Source: Nothophaeocryptopus gaeumannii (Eukaryota > Ascomycota > Dothideomycetes > Mycosphaerellales > Mycosphaerellaceae). Taken from it: a DNA stretch of 64,000 nt. The stretch covers positions 372,001 to 436,000 of the forward strand of contig JASISA010000026.1 of the NCBI GenBank assembly GCA_031771865.1, in the 5' to 3' direction. This document shows positions 31,880 to 43,502 of this stretch, piece by piece. The notes below the pieces were generated by a model. The model saw only the letters and a list, made by a program, of their open reading frames with translations. It was not told the DNA's origin and made no database searches. Numbering within the stretch: position 1 is the first letter of the stretch; each line of letters begins with the position of its first letter. The position numbers were made by a program, and so were the translations under genes.

Positions 31880-33470
31880 ATGGCCAACAAGACCAACAGC
31901 AATCCTCAGAACACCTATACTGGCCCAGATGCGCTCAAACGATACTTCGACCCAGACTGCGCTCCGCCTTTGCCGCTGATTGAGTTGCCGCCGCATCTCA
32001 ACCCATACTACGAAGATGGAGTCAGGATATACGCTAAGATGATGTCTTGTCATCCAGCCAACAACGTGAAGTCGATGCCAGGTAAGTGAGAAGTGATTCC
32101 GCATTGCAAATTTGTACGCTGATGATTTCCCAGCAATGAACCTCCTGGCGAAAGAGGTCGATCCAGAGAAGACCAGGACCATAGTCGAATACAGTTCCGG
32201 ATCGACAGTGATATCGATGTCGCTGGTCGCGCGAGTATACCACAACATCAATGACACGCATGCCTATCTGTCCAACAAGACCAGCCAAGCAAAGTTACGA
32301 CTGATGCAATTCTTCGGCCTGAAGCTAACGCTCTTTGGCGGACCATCACAACCAGAGCCGCTGGATGAGCGAGGCGGGATCCAGAGCGCTAGAACGCAAG
32401 CCCAACAATCCGAGTCCGTGGTAAACCCCAATCAGTATGAAAACGACGCCAACTGGCATTCGCATATGAAATGGACCGGGCCTCAGATACTCAGACAGAT
32501 GCCCAAAATCAGCATAATCTGTGCTGGTATGGGTACTTCGGGAACAATGACCGGGCTTGGAACGTACTTCAAGCAAGCAAAGCCGTCGGCATTTCGGTTA
32601 GGTGTCGTCACAGCCGCAGGTGACCGTGTCCCAGGACCTCGCTCATATGCACTCCTGGCGCCTGTTGAATTCCCTTGGAAGGAAGCGGTTGACCATGTCG
32701 AGCATGTCGGATCCTTCGACTCATACTCATTGTCGCTCCAGCTTTGCCGGAACGGCTTGTTGTGCGGTCCTTCATCAGGCTTCAACCTGCAAGGTCTGTT
32801 CAATCTGATCGAGAAACGAAAAGCAGAGGACACTGTCGCTGGCTTGCGGGCAGATGATGGTCTGGTACATGCGGTCTTCCTCTGCTGCGATCTTCCTTAC
32901 CAATACATGGGCGAGTATTTCGACAAGCTGGGCCCAGAATGCTTCCCAGAGATTCGAAACGAGCATTTGACGGACGTTGACCTGTACCGATACGACGAGG
33001 TATGGGAGCTCGCTCCGGAGACCATGCTACCAATCGATAAAGAGATACTGGTCGTTGATCTGCGAAGCCCTGCTGATAGCCAGAGTTGGCATCTTCCAGG
33101 GTCTTTGAATGTGCCACTAGCGAGCCTAGACGCAGCATTACCCAGTCCATTCTTCGCACCGGAGTTATTGAGCAAGCAATGGACTGAACTAGACTCGCTT
33201 TTTGAGCAGTCCTTCCTCCAGTCACAATTCGCTGGACGAAAGCTATTGTGCTTGTGTTACAACGGAGACACTGCTCGCGTCGCCACTAGTGTCTTGCGAG
33301 CTAAAGGCTTCGACGCCAGCAGTGTGAAGGGCGGGAGCAAGGCATTGAAGCCGTTGGCAGCCACCAACCCGTCAGCAGAGGGCGACAAGCGAGAGGACAC
33401 CATGAGAGTTGAAGAGTTGAAGGCTGACTCTGTGGTGGACTCCGATTCTGATTCCGAAAAGAAGAAGTAA
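31880..33470 (+). CDS. Cysteine-synthase-like PLP enzyme fused to a rhodanese domain
   Basis: Proposed exons 31880-32081 and 32134-33470 (512 residues); the 52-base intron is GTAAGT...TTTCCCAG and the join reads KSMPAMNLLAKE. Residues about 1-300 are a fold-type II PLP enzyme. They include NNVKSMPA with the Schiff-base Lys 64, the Ser/Gly-rich SSGSTVISMS loop, and the phosphate-binding GTSGTMTGLG (about 201). Residues about 320-485 are a rhodanese domain: VVDLRSPADSQSWHLPGSLNVP and an active-site loop LCYNGDTAR with Cys 442. A Ser/Asp/Glu/Lys-rich tail follows. The pairing suggests that sulfur from cysteine or a related thiol is transferred as persulfide within one protein. Which reaction the PLP half performs (synthase, lyase or desulfhydrase) cannot be told. 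Intact, in contrast to its left neighbours. Confidence 0.85.
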
Positions 33471-34416
33471 ACCTGCGAAGAGTAAAGCAGAGGAGGTCTC
33501 GCAGGGCTAAGATGTTTACGTCGGCGTCTGCGTTCTCCATTTTCAGTCCACATTTGTCCCACGGAGCTCAGCCGATTGCGCATTTCCGCTGGAAGATACT
33601 GGCTTTGCTTCTCGTAGGTTCGGTCTAAGAATCTTCAAAAGTTGTTCGTTCCTCTCTGTCGGACGAATTCCTGGAATTTATCTGGCTTGACCAAAGCCTG
33701 TCGTCACCCGTGAACTCTCGAACTCGTAAAGAATGCCGGAGCGATTGGCTTTGGCGATACGTTCATGTTTGGCGCAAATATGAGAATGGCGGGCGATACA
33801 ATAGGCGCACGAGGCTTGACCAGTCCCTCAATCAGGCCAGGGCCTTGGCCACGACCTCGACTTTGGCCATGATAGTCCGTTCTTCGTTAAGGGGCAGAGC
33901 ATGTTGGCAGGACGAGAGATCGGAGTTCTCGCCCTTAGACCGGACAACACGAGGCGTCGTTGATGTCGTTGAAATGCAGGATGAAGAATACGAAATTGAG
34001 ACACGTTGTAGATCACGAGTGGCAGCAGTGACATCCACGCGTCAACCACGAGACCATCCACATCCACATCAAACCTTTCTTGCCTTTTCATTCCCGTCAA
34101 CATTCCTCGCATCACCGCCAAAGCCCTTCCTTAGACATGATCTCAACACCCGAGCCAGCCATCGACAGCAACAACAAGGCCGACGACGCCTCCTGTGCTC
34201 AACGTCGACCCTCTCCTAGCTGGCCGTTATCTACAGCTATGATTAAACTTTCCAGCAAGCATGTCAAGCATCATTGACCATCAAAGTGCTGCGCCATGAC
34301 AGCACATAAAGCATTGCCAAGACGCTATTGCTCTTAGACTTCACGTTCGAATGCTTAGCCACTGTCACCGGCGTCGCTCCGGATGCAGTTGACAGTTCGT
34401 TGAGAAACCGCCAGAG
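33471..34416. other. Gene-poor stretch left of the hAT element
   Basis: Short Ser/Arg-rich frames only; no family features. No RNA gene was seen. Confidence 0.35.
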
Positions 34417-34424
34417 GAGCCAAT
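34417..34424. repeat. Left 8-base target-site duplication of the hAT element
   Basis: GAGCCAAT, identical to 35276-35283. Eight bases is the duplication size made by hAT transposases. Confidence 0.9.
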
Positions 34425-35275
34425 CAGTGAGTGTATTGGTCTGGTTTGGTTTGGTATAGAGCTCAATACCAGACCGACCAACATGCCTGAGGCCTCAATA
34501 CCAGTAGACCGATGGTATACCATTACCTAATCGAGTATCCATTGCGCTGCTATTCCCTCACTTCGTACACCTCTTCTAGTCCATTGTATGCCTTCTGAAT
34601 CGCTTCCTCGTCGTCAAAGGCGTCGTATACTATGCTTGTTCCCTTCTTCCTTACTGCTGGTGGCCCATACCATTGCCGAAGGCAGCTGCAAGCTTCTGTG
34701 ATGTCCTCTTTGAGGTTGGAGCGGCGGTACGAGATGAGGTCGCGGCCAGCACTGAATCCACGCTCTGGAGCGTCACTCATTAGTGGTATAGCGAGTGTGT
34801 CAAATGCGAACTTAGCCAGCTCCGGCTCTTGTTGTTGGCGATTAAACCAGTATTCAAGGGTATCAAATGGTGCTATTTCCTTATCAACAACCTCTTGTAG
34901 CGTCTTGCCAGCTTGTGGATCGTGCTCGCAGTCAGTAGCCAGGTAGGCTTGGAAGGGATCAGGTTTAGAAGGCGCTAAAGTGGCCTCACGAAGGAAGCTG
35001 AAAGCCATAGCGGCAACGAGGGTAGTCCAATTGAGTAACAACGCCTTGAATAGCCTATACCGCGTTCTCTTAAGGTACGCGCTTTTAGTGGGGATCCACT
35101 TCGGCGACGGCTCCGAGTGGAGCGCACTGTATACCGCATTTGGCTGTTGGTTACCGGTAAGAACCGAGCCTCAATACCAGACCAACCACTAATCCATTCA
35201 CTTACAGACCAAACCGACCATTAACCTACTAGTAACCGACTATGACCAATAAGGACCAGACCAATACGCTCACTG
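34425..35275. mobile_element. Internally deleted hAT DNA transposon, both ends intact (851 bp)
   Basis: The ends are inverted repeats: left CAGTGAGTGTATTGGTCTGG, right (reverse complement) CAGTGAGCGTATTGGTCTGG, 19 of 20 identical, with the CAGTG opening common in hAT elements. Perfect 8-base duplications GAGCCAAT flank it. Inside is only the C-terminal dimerisation part of the transposase, so the element cannot move alone but could be moved by a full-length relative. Subterminal AATACCAGA-like short repeats are seen at both ends and may be transposase-binding sites. The perfect duplication implies fairly recent insertion. Confidence 0.93.
34550..35041 (-). pseudogene. hAT transposase C-terminal fragment
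   Basis: About 160 residues with the hAT dimerisation signature: EYWFNRQQQEPELAKFAFDTLAIPLMS, ERGFSAGRDLISYRRSNL, and C-terminal W (LRQWYG). The frame opens with a non-ATG codon; the N-terminal BED zinc finger and RNase-H-like catalytic core are missing. It is the coding remainder inside the element at 34425-35275. Confidence 0.9.
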
Positions 35276-35283
35276 GAGCCAAT
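35276..35283. repeat. Right 8-base target-site duplication of the hAT element
   Basis: GAGCCAAT, identical to 34417-34424. Confidence 0.9.
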
Positions 35284-35963
35284 GCGACTTTCGTCTTGTT
35301 CGGCCAGGCTGACCATCATCCTGACGGAGAGCCTCAACAAACGGAGAGCCTCAACAAGCAGCGAGGAGCCTCGAAGATGATTGAGGGATATACTGAGTCC
35401 ACACACTCAATCATCAGTCTGTACTGTTGTGGAAATTGCGCAAGAACGACTGCAGGGCTGGAATTCTTCCTGGATGGCTAGATGTATCACATAATGGAAG
35501 AATGGTCGCGTAGTCAATTCAAACACCATCCTCGGGTCATGATCAGGAGCTGTCACCCGTCCTCCGAAGATGATCACATCTCGATGACATGACGACACTT
35601 TCACATGTGGAGCGATGTTTCACTTTACGGCATATATTAGCCAGCCGCTGGATCAACGCACGAACCCATGACTGAAGCGAGTAGGCGTGGTACCATGCAT
35701 GAACATATGGGGCTGCAGTGTGCGGCCTGCTATTCCATTGCAATACATGATGAATAAGATCTTCGCCCTCATTACGGGATCCTATCTCACAATTGTACGA
35801 CCATCGACATGTCACACAAGGGAATGTCAGAATTCCCGCCGCTCTCCTCCACCTCGTCTTTTGGATGCACTCGTGGCAAGGTCTCGACGGCTCGGGCAAA
35901 TTTCCCGCCCACTTCTGTACTATACTCTTGGTGAAGTTGGGGCGCAACAGGCTGACGAGCGTC
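35284..35963. other. Gene-poor stretch
   Basis: No supported gene; probable downstream flank of the minus-strand gene ending at 35964. Confidence 0.3.
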
Positions 35964-37077
35964 CTACTCTTCCTGAGCTAGCTTGTACCTTGGGACTTGC
36001 AGAACATATTTCGAGCGTACTAGAATAAACTCGTCTGCCTCTTGGAGATTCTCAACCGTGAGATTGGGATGATGAAGGGAAAGAGAGTTCCGAGACACAG
36101 CCACGCCCGTTGTCGAAGCCAGCCCAGCTTGAACGTCCTTCGCGATAGCTCGATTCTCTTCGATGCCTGGATTTGTCTTGACTGGCCTGAGGTTCTTGGG
36201 TATGCGGCCGCTTGAATGATCGAATGGAGCTTTGGTGAAGTCTCGGCCGCGATCCTCAATGAACTTCTGCATGATTTTCCCAGCACTGGAAAGCAGGGAT
36301 CCATCGAGCTTGGCTTTATTGTTACCAGCATGGGCGAGCTGTGCCAGCACAGCTAATGTGAATGCTCTCGGGTCTTCTCTTGTGCCACTGTGGACTGCAT
36401 TCGTCGGATCAATATCATTGTCCACCATGGCCTTGTCGAAGCAGGATCGAACAAGCTCGAAGCAAGCAGCCCAGAACTTGAAGTTGTCGAATTTTAGGAT
36501 CCGCTCCTCCTATATTAGCGACTTCCTCATTGTCTGAAGCATCTCAGCTGGCGTGGAGGTCTGGCGAGTGTCTGAATACTTCGAACTGTGCTGACTTGAC
36601 CCGCTCTTGCTTTGCCGTAGCCTCCACCGTAAGCTCGTGGAGTGTCACCTGGATAACTCTTGCGGCGGAGCCATGTCCGAACTTCTTTCGGTTGACTGCG
36701 AGTCTACTGCATTCGAGAATCGTCCGACATGGAGCACATTCTTGGGTGTGCCGAAGGCATCCAGCTTGGATCTCAATGCAATATCTGTTCCACGTCTCCT
36801 CAATCGAGCGCCCATCTGGACTTCGAACTGATCAAGACACTCGCTCGCTACGCAATCTGGCTTAAACTTGGGCACCAGAGGAGTGGATGCCTACGAAGTG
36901 ATGAGGAAGTCCATATCCGGCCAGTCTGAAATAATGAAGCCGAACCTCCGAGCAGCCTTGTACAACATTGCCGCGGAAAGCACTGTCCAGAGAGCATTCA
37001 TTGCTCTCGCGCCGCCGTCGGCCATGCTCCGCTTGAGGTCGTAGATTGAACCGCCGCCATGCAGCGATCGTGATCAA
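35964..37077 (-). pseudogene. Unknown protein gene, disrupted
   Basis: One minus-strand frame carries coding-like sequence through this span. From about 37060 it reads SMADGGARAMNALWTVL and YKAARRFGFIISDW, then meets TAG at 36893-36891, and continues in the same frame (KFKPDCVASECLDQFEVQ) to a TGA at 36645. A further exon in the same frame opens after a GCTAATATAG acceptor at 36509 (ILKFDNFKFWAACFELV) and runs to 35964. So the gene is either pseudogenised by the TAG or has introns I cannot place. I do not recognise the family. The strand and position suggest it may continue the pieces at 37523-38389 on the other side of an AT-rich block. Confidence 0.4.
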
Positions 37078-37080
37078 CTC

Positions 37081-37520
37081 AACGCAATCAACCTAGGCCC
37101 GTTGTTGGTCGAAGTGATATGTAATTGCTATTATCTAGTAAATGTTACAATTGATTAATTAAGATCAGGAACTCGCAGGTCCTCCGTATAGGGGATCGTT
37201 TACTTACATACTGCGCTCTAACTACTTTAATCTTCTTATTTAAGGTAGACTTACTTACGAACTAGTTCGTAGGCGTTTACAACAAGGTTAACATCTGTCG
37301 CGGCCTTAATATGTTTTTATATAGCTATTATAAGCACCTCCGGCCTCTCCGAGGCAGGAACCGTTTAATTTACCAAATATTCTTAACTTTATATGCCGGC
37401 CTTGCATCAATTACAATCTTAATTAATTAAGCATGCTCAAGATTAACAGCTAGCTAACCCAGGTTGACACTTATTAATTGGCACGGGCCTCTTATTTGGT
37501 TGAATTGGCCTATCAATCCA
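37081..37520. other. AT-rich island, RIP-like
   Basis: Strongly TA-rich, no open frames, with short palindromes such as CTTAATTAATTAAG. It separates two groups of minus-strand coding pieces and could be a mutated insertion inside one ancestral gene. Confidence 0.5.
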
Positions 37521-37522
37521 CT

Positions 37523-38389
37523 TCAATGTAATTGATGATTGAGTTGATTTCGATCACTGCCACCCTGCCCTGAAAAGATGGTCTCGAGGCCGGAGACCAC
37601 GTCGTTGACTGAAAGCTTGTAAGCTTTTAGGCGTGCGTTGCCATCGGCTCTCTTCTTGAGAATGTCATTGTAGAGGGGGCTCAGGTCCATACGAAGTCTC
37701 CTCAATGCTGCATCGGTACCAGCGGTACGGTTTACCAGAGCTTCTAAGGCGAGGACTCCCCCAGAGAAGTTTGGATACCGCTGTTGCACCTCTTGAACAC
37801 CTTTCGGCTCTGCTCGAATGATCGAAGGCTCTTCTCTAACTCATCGATATGGGCGGTGTGGTTCGGTCCGATGATGTCAATTCTATCGAGGTAGAGTTGC
37901 AAGGCATGGCAAAGCCACGGACATGCGCCGTCGACGTTGTAAAGGCTGTCAGCAATCTGATCGACCTTCATGCCGTCTCGTGCAGTTCCCGCAATGAGTG
38001 TGATGACGTTCAGGCTCGGCAAGAGCTTCTTGACAAAAGGCTGCCCTTGGAAGACGTTGTGCAAAGACGGCTCGGTCATCTGCGCATGCTTGGTGGTCTT
38101 GCCGTCCCCGCGCTTTCTTAACTGTGTAGTCCTCAGGGCCAAAAGCTCGATGATCTCTCATGGTATCAACTCTGTAATATTGAACGGGCCATTTGCGGTG
38201 CTCGAGGGCTTGCTTGGATCGACTTTGATGATGTATGAAGTCTTTCTCTCCGTCGAAAGTGCGAATGCCAAGTTTGAGCGCCCATAGTGTCATAAATAGA
38301 GCATGGAGCAAGATTTGGATGTAAGCCGCTGAACTCGGATTCAGCGCAATTATGAGTGCAATGTCGGACTCGAGGACCGTACCAGTCAT
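37523..38389 (-). pseudogene. Unknown protein gene in three successive frames
   Basis: Coding-like sequence moves from one frame (from 38389, IIALNPSSAAYIQILLHALF) to a second (38142-37800, FVKKLLPSLNVITLIAG and HIDELEKSLRSFEQS) and back (37789-37523, RYPNFSGGVLALEALVNRT). The joins show no usable donor and acceptor, so I read two frameshifts. The middle part is helical, perhaps like N-terminal helical domains of fungal signalling proteins, but this is weak. Function unknown. Confidence 0.4.
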
Positions 38390-39787
38390 CGTAAGGCTGA
38401 CCTCACCCTTGCTGTACTGCAGGCACGTGTCAATGATGATCGTCCTGACTTCATACAGGTCCTGCAGAAGCCACCAAGTAGCGAATGCGAGTTCCTCTTG
38501 CTTTTCGAGAGACTGTTGTGGTGTCCGCGATATCGAAGAATGGCGTTGGTGCGTCTTGTTGCAGGTGCGGGAATTAAGGAGAATGTAGGGGGAAGATCTA
38601 GGAATATGTGTACATACAACATTTGTGTTGTGAGTTGTAGTGACGAAGTGTTGTTCGAGTCAGTCACTACGGCATTATGAATGCATTGCTCTCTTTTGAG
38701 ACAAATGGATCTACCGAGTACAACGCCATTCCGGGTGACGCTTATCAAGAAGTGCAGGACTGAGGTGGAATAGAGCTGATTGCACATCATAGATGAGACG
38801 TATGTTGCGTAGCCTTCCCTGTGCTGCATTACGAATTCATGGCTTCAGGGAACGTCGGTCTCATACTCATGCATGTACTCAAATAGGCGAGCCAAGGCAG
38901 GGACAAAGAGTCGTCTCAGGTGGCTTACCGTAATCCGGGTGGTCCGTTTTCCAGTCCACAGTCTTTCTTTTGTCAGCCTGGTTGTATTTGGCAAAGGCCT
39001 GGATCTGTTAAGTCGCTTTAGGGGACGTCAATTTTGATACGGCACCTTTTGCCGTTGATTGCGGCCTGTCGTTGCCATTATTGATGTGCGTTGCGATGGT
39101 GTCTTATGAAATGAATACACACCTTGCTCCAAGCGGCTTGTACGAACCATGTGTATTGCTGTCGACCTCTCGCAGATAGCTGTAATCGAAGATGGCGACA
39201 AATCCGTTTCCGATCTGTAAGGACTGGTATTGCTACTTTCGCGTGATCCCTTCAAACTCGCTGGCTAAGCAGGCTACTTGTGTGAAGACTCTCCAGAAGA
39301 GTCTGCGCCTCCAAGTAAGCTACTGAGTCTGACGAAGGCGCACTCTGGCCAAGGTCGAATGCAGTGATAGCAAGACTGTTATGGGGCTCTCGCTTTGACC
39401 TCGGTGGCCAGGACTTTCAGCCGCTGGACCATCTTCTTGAAGATTCGCCGTAGCTTCGAAACCGCTCTTGTCGAAGGGGACATTCTGGTCATCCGCTCCC
39501 AATGTTGTGATGGGTAATGTTGTACAGTCTGCGAGAATACGGGCCGACGCCGGCGAGCCGCCGGGCCGAAGAACATGAAGTAGTTCCCGACAGCGAGACA
39601 CCAATCGACATGGCAGCAGATCGCCTCGCATCTACCACGAACAGCAGGCTGTCTCGGCTGACAGTTTCAGGAAACCAAGAAAGTGGCTCGGTGCAAGAAA
39701 TGCGTGAGAAAAGCTTGCGTTCAAGCCCTTCGGACCTTCAAGTCTTCACAGCTCAGGACTGTGTTGAACCAAGACACTGGTCCGATC
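38390..39787. other. Gene-poor stretch
   Basis: Overlapping short frames on both strands without family features. Nothing could be supported. Confidence 0.3.
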
Positions 39788-40766
39788 TTAGACAGCTTCA
39801 TCAGCTTTGAATGTTCCTGCCGTGATTTCGGGTGCTCCTTTCTCGCTCGTGTCTGCGGCTCCGTCTTTGATTGGAGATGCGTGGCTGTGTGGAAAAGGTC
39901 CTTGCATTCCCAGTTTCGTTTCGACGATCCACTTCCTGGTCCATTGAAGACATCGCACGAGTATGAACACAGCGATGGTCCCAACGAGGATGCCGATGCA
40001 ATATCCGGCAACCGTTCCGCTTCCGTTGGCTTGGCTGTAAAGATGGTCAGCGTGGATATCATTAATTGGGCTCGCAGGACAACTCACATGTCCAGAAAGA
40101 TATAAACATGTACTCCCTCGGTCGCATGAGTGAGATACGCAAGACCCAAATAGCAAGCCAGTAGTATAATCAGGAAGGCAAAATTGATCCACGGATGAAG
40201 TTTTGATCTTGGCAGCAAAATCTCCAGGAAAGCAAAAACGGAGTTCAGCGCATGTTGCGAGATATTCGACCAGGCGCTGAACTGAGATACGAAAGCTTCA
40301 TCAGAGAGGACAGCCCAGTACATGGCTATCAGTGGTTAACTTTTCATCTTCCTCCGTCAAGAGAGCCCGACTCACCTGTAACGATGAAAGGAAAGACAGT
40401 GACGCTGGCATAGAACACACTATGCAGCCATCTCATCCAGCCCGGCCATGAGCTCAGCCAAGGCTTCCCTCTAAAGGCATAGCTACCCGTATGCGCTGCG
40501 GCAAAGGCATAATAGAACGCTAGTCCCCAGTATCCAAGGACAGTGAAGTAGCTGAAGGACTGCTCGGCGGCTTCGCAAGCGGGGTGTGTACACCGCCACC
40601 CGATCTGGAAGAAAAGAACTGTGAAGGCGTAGATGCTGACGAGCGTCCTCCAAACGAAGAGGATCGAGACTGGGAGTAGCCACGAGCTACATAGTCGTTC
40701 GACGTACGATGATGTCGTTGAATGGTTGTAGGAAGCTTTGGTGGCGGACAAGAGTTTGGTGGCCAT
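39788..40766 (-). CDS. Multi-pass membrane protein resembling the FAR-17a/AIG1 family
   Basis: Exons 40766-40376, 40325-40088 and 40034-39788 join in phase to 291 residues. The first intron is GTGAGT...GATAG; the second is GTGAGT...TTTACAG. ATG 40766 (MATKLLSATK) is the first in frame. About six hydrophobic segments are spaced through the protein. Recognisable parts are WRTLVSIYAF, YFTVLGYWGLAFYYAF, the WLHSVFYASVTVFPFIVT helix and HALNSVFAFLEILLPR, an arrangement like FAR-17a/AIG1 proteins (in animals, hydrolases of fatty-acid esters of hydroxy fatty acids in the ER). Relatives carry a conserved Thr and His as catalytic pair; His in QHALN is in the right region, but I could not confirm the Thr. 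The C-terminus is hydrophilic. Family assignment is moderate, the gene model good. Confidence 0.75.
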
Positions 40767-41545
40767 TCCGGCAGGTCACTCCAGATCCCGGTCCTGGAAG
40801 CTGACTGGCTGGGAACCCCTGAGACGTGCGTCGCGACGTTCTGTGTACCCGGGTCCGATTAACTAATGCTTGTTCAGGAGATATAGAAGAGTGCCTGCTG
40901 CTCAAAATTGGACCTTTTTACTCTCTTCGACTTCGATGATGTTGGATATTGTTGATGAGAATTGCGTCCACGCGGCTTTCCAATTTCGAAGCCATTTTCA
41001 TTTTCGCTTACCACCCATCTTATCGCCAAGATCGGTTAATATGCACGGAATTGGCAAGCCCGCCGAAGTTCTCGGCCATTGATGTGAGAACCATTATACT
41101 TCCAACGACAAGTGGCAGCAAATAGCATCGGCCATAGCAGACTACACTCAGGAACTCGCGGTTATCCTCGTACACGGACCAGAAGAAGCCAAGGCATCAG
41201 CTGACGTTGGAGAAGAGCTCAGAGTTTGACGGGCAACCACAGCCAGCCTCATGAAATTTCAATGAACTTTGAATAAAACAATCGCCAAAAACAGCAGAAG
41301 ACAAATCAGTCCTTCGCAAATACTTGGAAACACGACTCTACTGATTGCGAACACCGGACTATGCCCAATCGACACAGATTGGAGATGCACTCTGGTGATT
41401 CTACTTCTCAGCCGGGACGTCGGCCGCAATAGCAGCCAGTCGCCGCAAGGAAGCAAGAGTCGGGCGTCTGCTCGCAGGCTATTCAACGTCTATGGCCGAA
41501 ATATGAGTGATGTCTATTGATGTCATTGCGGCCTATCTACGTCTC
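40767..41545. other. Intergenic region
   Basis: Upstream region of the membrane protein gene and 3' flank of the disrupted gene at 41546. No gene could be supported. Confidence 0.35.
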
Positions 41546-43502
41546 CTACGCCACCTTTCCTCTCGACCCTCCGGAGTCGTTCGATCGCGTTTCAAAGGAG
41601 CTGTCCTTGGTCTTCCTGGTACCCTCTTCCTGCGTGCCCTCGGCCCCAGCAGACGCCTGGAAGTCGAAGCCGTCGTTGACGCTGCGGCTTTGCTGCTGGC
41701 CATGAGCATTCTCCTCCGGGCCAAAATGAAGTTCTTCGATGCGCGGCTTGCCTCCACCCTGCTCCGCAGTTGTGCGGTTTTCATTCAATCCCGTCCCAAG
41801 ACCATAAGCAGGCGCAGGCCCAAATAGCCCATTGATCGAGCCCTCGAACCTACCGTCAGGTAGATTTGCAGCAGTCATGTTGAAGTTGGGATCCGTTGGG
41901 TGAGCGATGGTCATGGGCCTGCCAGACTGATCGAGGCACACACTGGGTTGGCTATATGGATTGAACGAAGCTCGAGGCTGTGCGTTCTAAGTCGCCGAGC
42001 TGAGCCGGAGAGGCATGCATGCTCGGTTCTGTGGGAGGATGAGCAAGGCCAGGGTCTGCTCTCTGTGCAGCCTGGCCTTGGTCTTCTCTCGTGAGATCGA
42101 TGACCACTGAACAACCACCAGCGGGTCTAGTGCCCGCCGATTGCTTTCGCGATCCTCGGCGAGCCTTGCTTGGACGATGCTCGCCCTGGCCCGAAAGAGG
42201 TGCACTGGACAGCCCCGAGGAGTTCTTTCCTTGGTTTTCATGGCGGTCGTCGTACTTCCGTCCTGCCTTGCCTTCCGGGACGATCGTGTGCGGCGAGGCA
42301 GCAAGCTCCTTGCAGAGCATCGTATCAGCCAAGAGATTCTTTCTCTCTTTTGGTCTAGTGAGCTCTGCGCGAGTCTCTTCATCTTCCTCGCGAGGTCGCT
42401 TTCGCTGCTTCTTGGCAGCAGTCATTAGACTGTCTGCGCGAGTCGTTCCCTGTGACGGTCCCAGCTGCACCGCTGAATCTTTCTGCTGCGCGCCGAAAGC
42501 ACTTGGCTCCTGCTTGTCACTCTCGTCGTCAACGCTGCTCAGCTTCCGAGCAAGACTGACATCCGGATTCATTACCAGCCGCTTCAGTTGGTGCGGCAGG
42601 CCTTCCATGACATCCTTGACGATCAGCTTGTTACTCCGGAGCGCGTTGACCAAGCGCTCGATACGCTGAGAGAAAACTAAGGTGAACTTGATCCGGATGC
42701 CATAGCTCAAGTGTTTCTCCGCCACGCTGTCGTCGAAGTGAGAAGATGGCACGGCTGCACTGCCTTGTGCAGATCGACTGTGGCCTCAAGCAGCTTCATG
42801 AAGCGTGCTTCTACCTCCGTGAAGCCTTCAGTCGTGGAGACCTTCGCCTTGAACACGGCGGACTGCTCCTTCTGAGCAAGCCTTTCTGCTCTGAGGCCAC
42901 TCGGCTGGTGGTTCATCAGGCTTGTGGCATGCGGCTTGAGTCAGGGCGTAGCATCTCTCGTGCAGAGCATCGGAGTTGCCATCGACGATCCACAAATCAT
43001 CGAACTGCACGATCAGCTTCTTCGAAGGATCCCAGAGTGGATCGAGCAGGGCGATGTGATCAGTGGCAGTTGCGAAGTCGGTTGTCTCCTTGATGGACTC
43101 TGGCACATTGAGGTCCCAGAAACTGCCTTCCTCATCTGCGACTGATGGCTGCTTCAACTCCTGATCGTCAGATCTAACGGTAGGCTGCTCCTCTTGAGCA
43201 TGGAGATTGTCGCGGGTGCTATCTGACAAAGTCCGGTTCTCAGCAGACGAAGATGGTACGAGCAGGCTGTCTCCGCTCTCTGCAGCGTGGCCCTCTACAT
43301 GTGTCTGGAGAGTGGCCAGCACAGTCTGATTCGTCAAGTTAGCAACTGTCCCATTGGCCTCTTGCGCATGGGAACTCACCTCATCGCGGGCGTTCGCGGG
43401 AGTCGCCGGAGGTTCATCTGCTGGGATGGCTCCAGTACTGGCCTGGTCCTCGCCAAAGCTGATGACGCTCCAGTCAACCTTCTCTTGATCTTGAAGATCC
43501 AT
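41546..43502 (-). pseudogene. Disrupted relative of the nuclear-type protein at 20546-22750
   Basis: ATG 43502 opens a frame (MDLQDQEKVDWSVISFGEDQ) that runs to about 42940. Coding sequence then shifts frame (AERLAQKEQSAVFKAKV, GFTEVEARFMKLLEA), shifts back (YGIRIKFTLVFSQRIERLV, LRSNKLIVKDVMEG, to 41952), and shifts once more (MTIAHPTDPNFNMTA to 41546). The middle matches the gene at 20546-22750: GFT...ARF...L, then F.QR, LR.NK..V.DV.EG and a following NP. Its zinc-ribbon motif and GK run are not present. None of the three frame changes has an adjacent GT...AG pair of sensible length. I read it as a broken paralogue; sequencing indels are the alternative. The original role was probably nuclear, as for the intact copy. 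Confidence 0.6.

Noticed and set aside
34425..35275. MITE with no coding relation
   Set aside because: The internal frame clearly carries the hAT dimerisation signature, so it is an internally deleted hAT element rather than an unrelated MITE.
42707..42916. Intron explanation for the frame changes in the 41.5-43.5 kb gene
   Set aside because: The overlap regions are coding-like and align to the paralogue on both sides, leaving no room for an intron, and GT...AG pairs of sensible size are missing.
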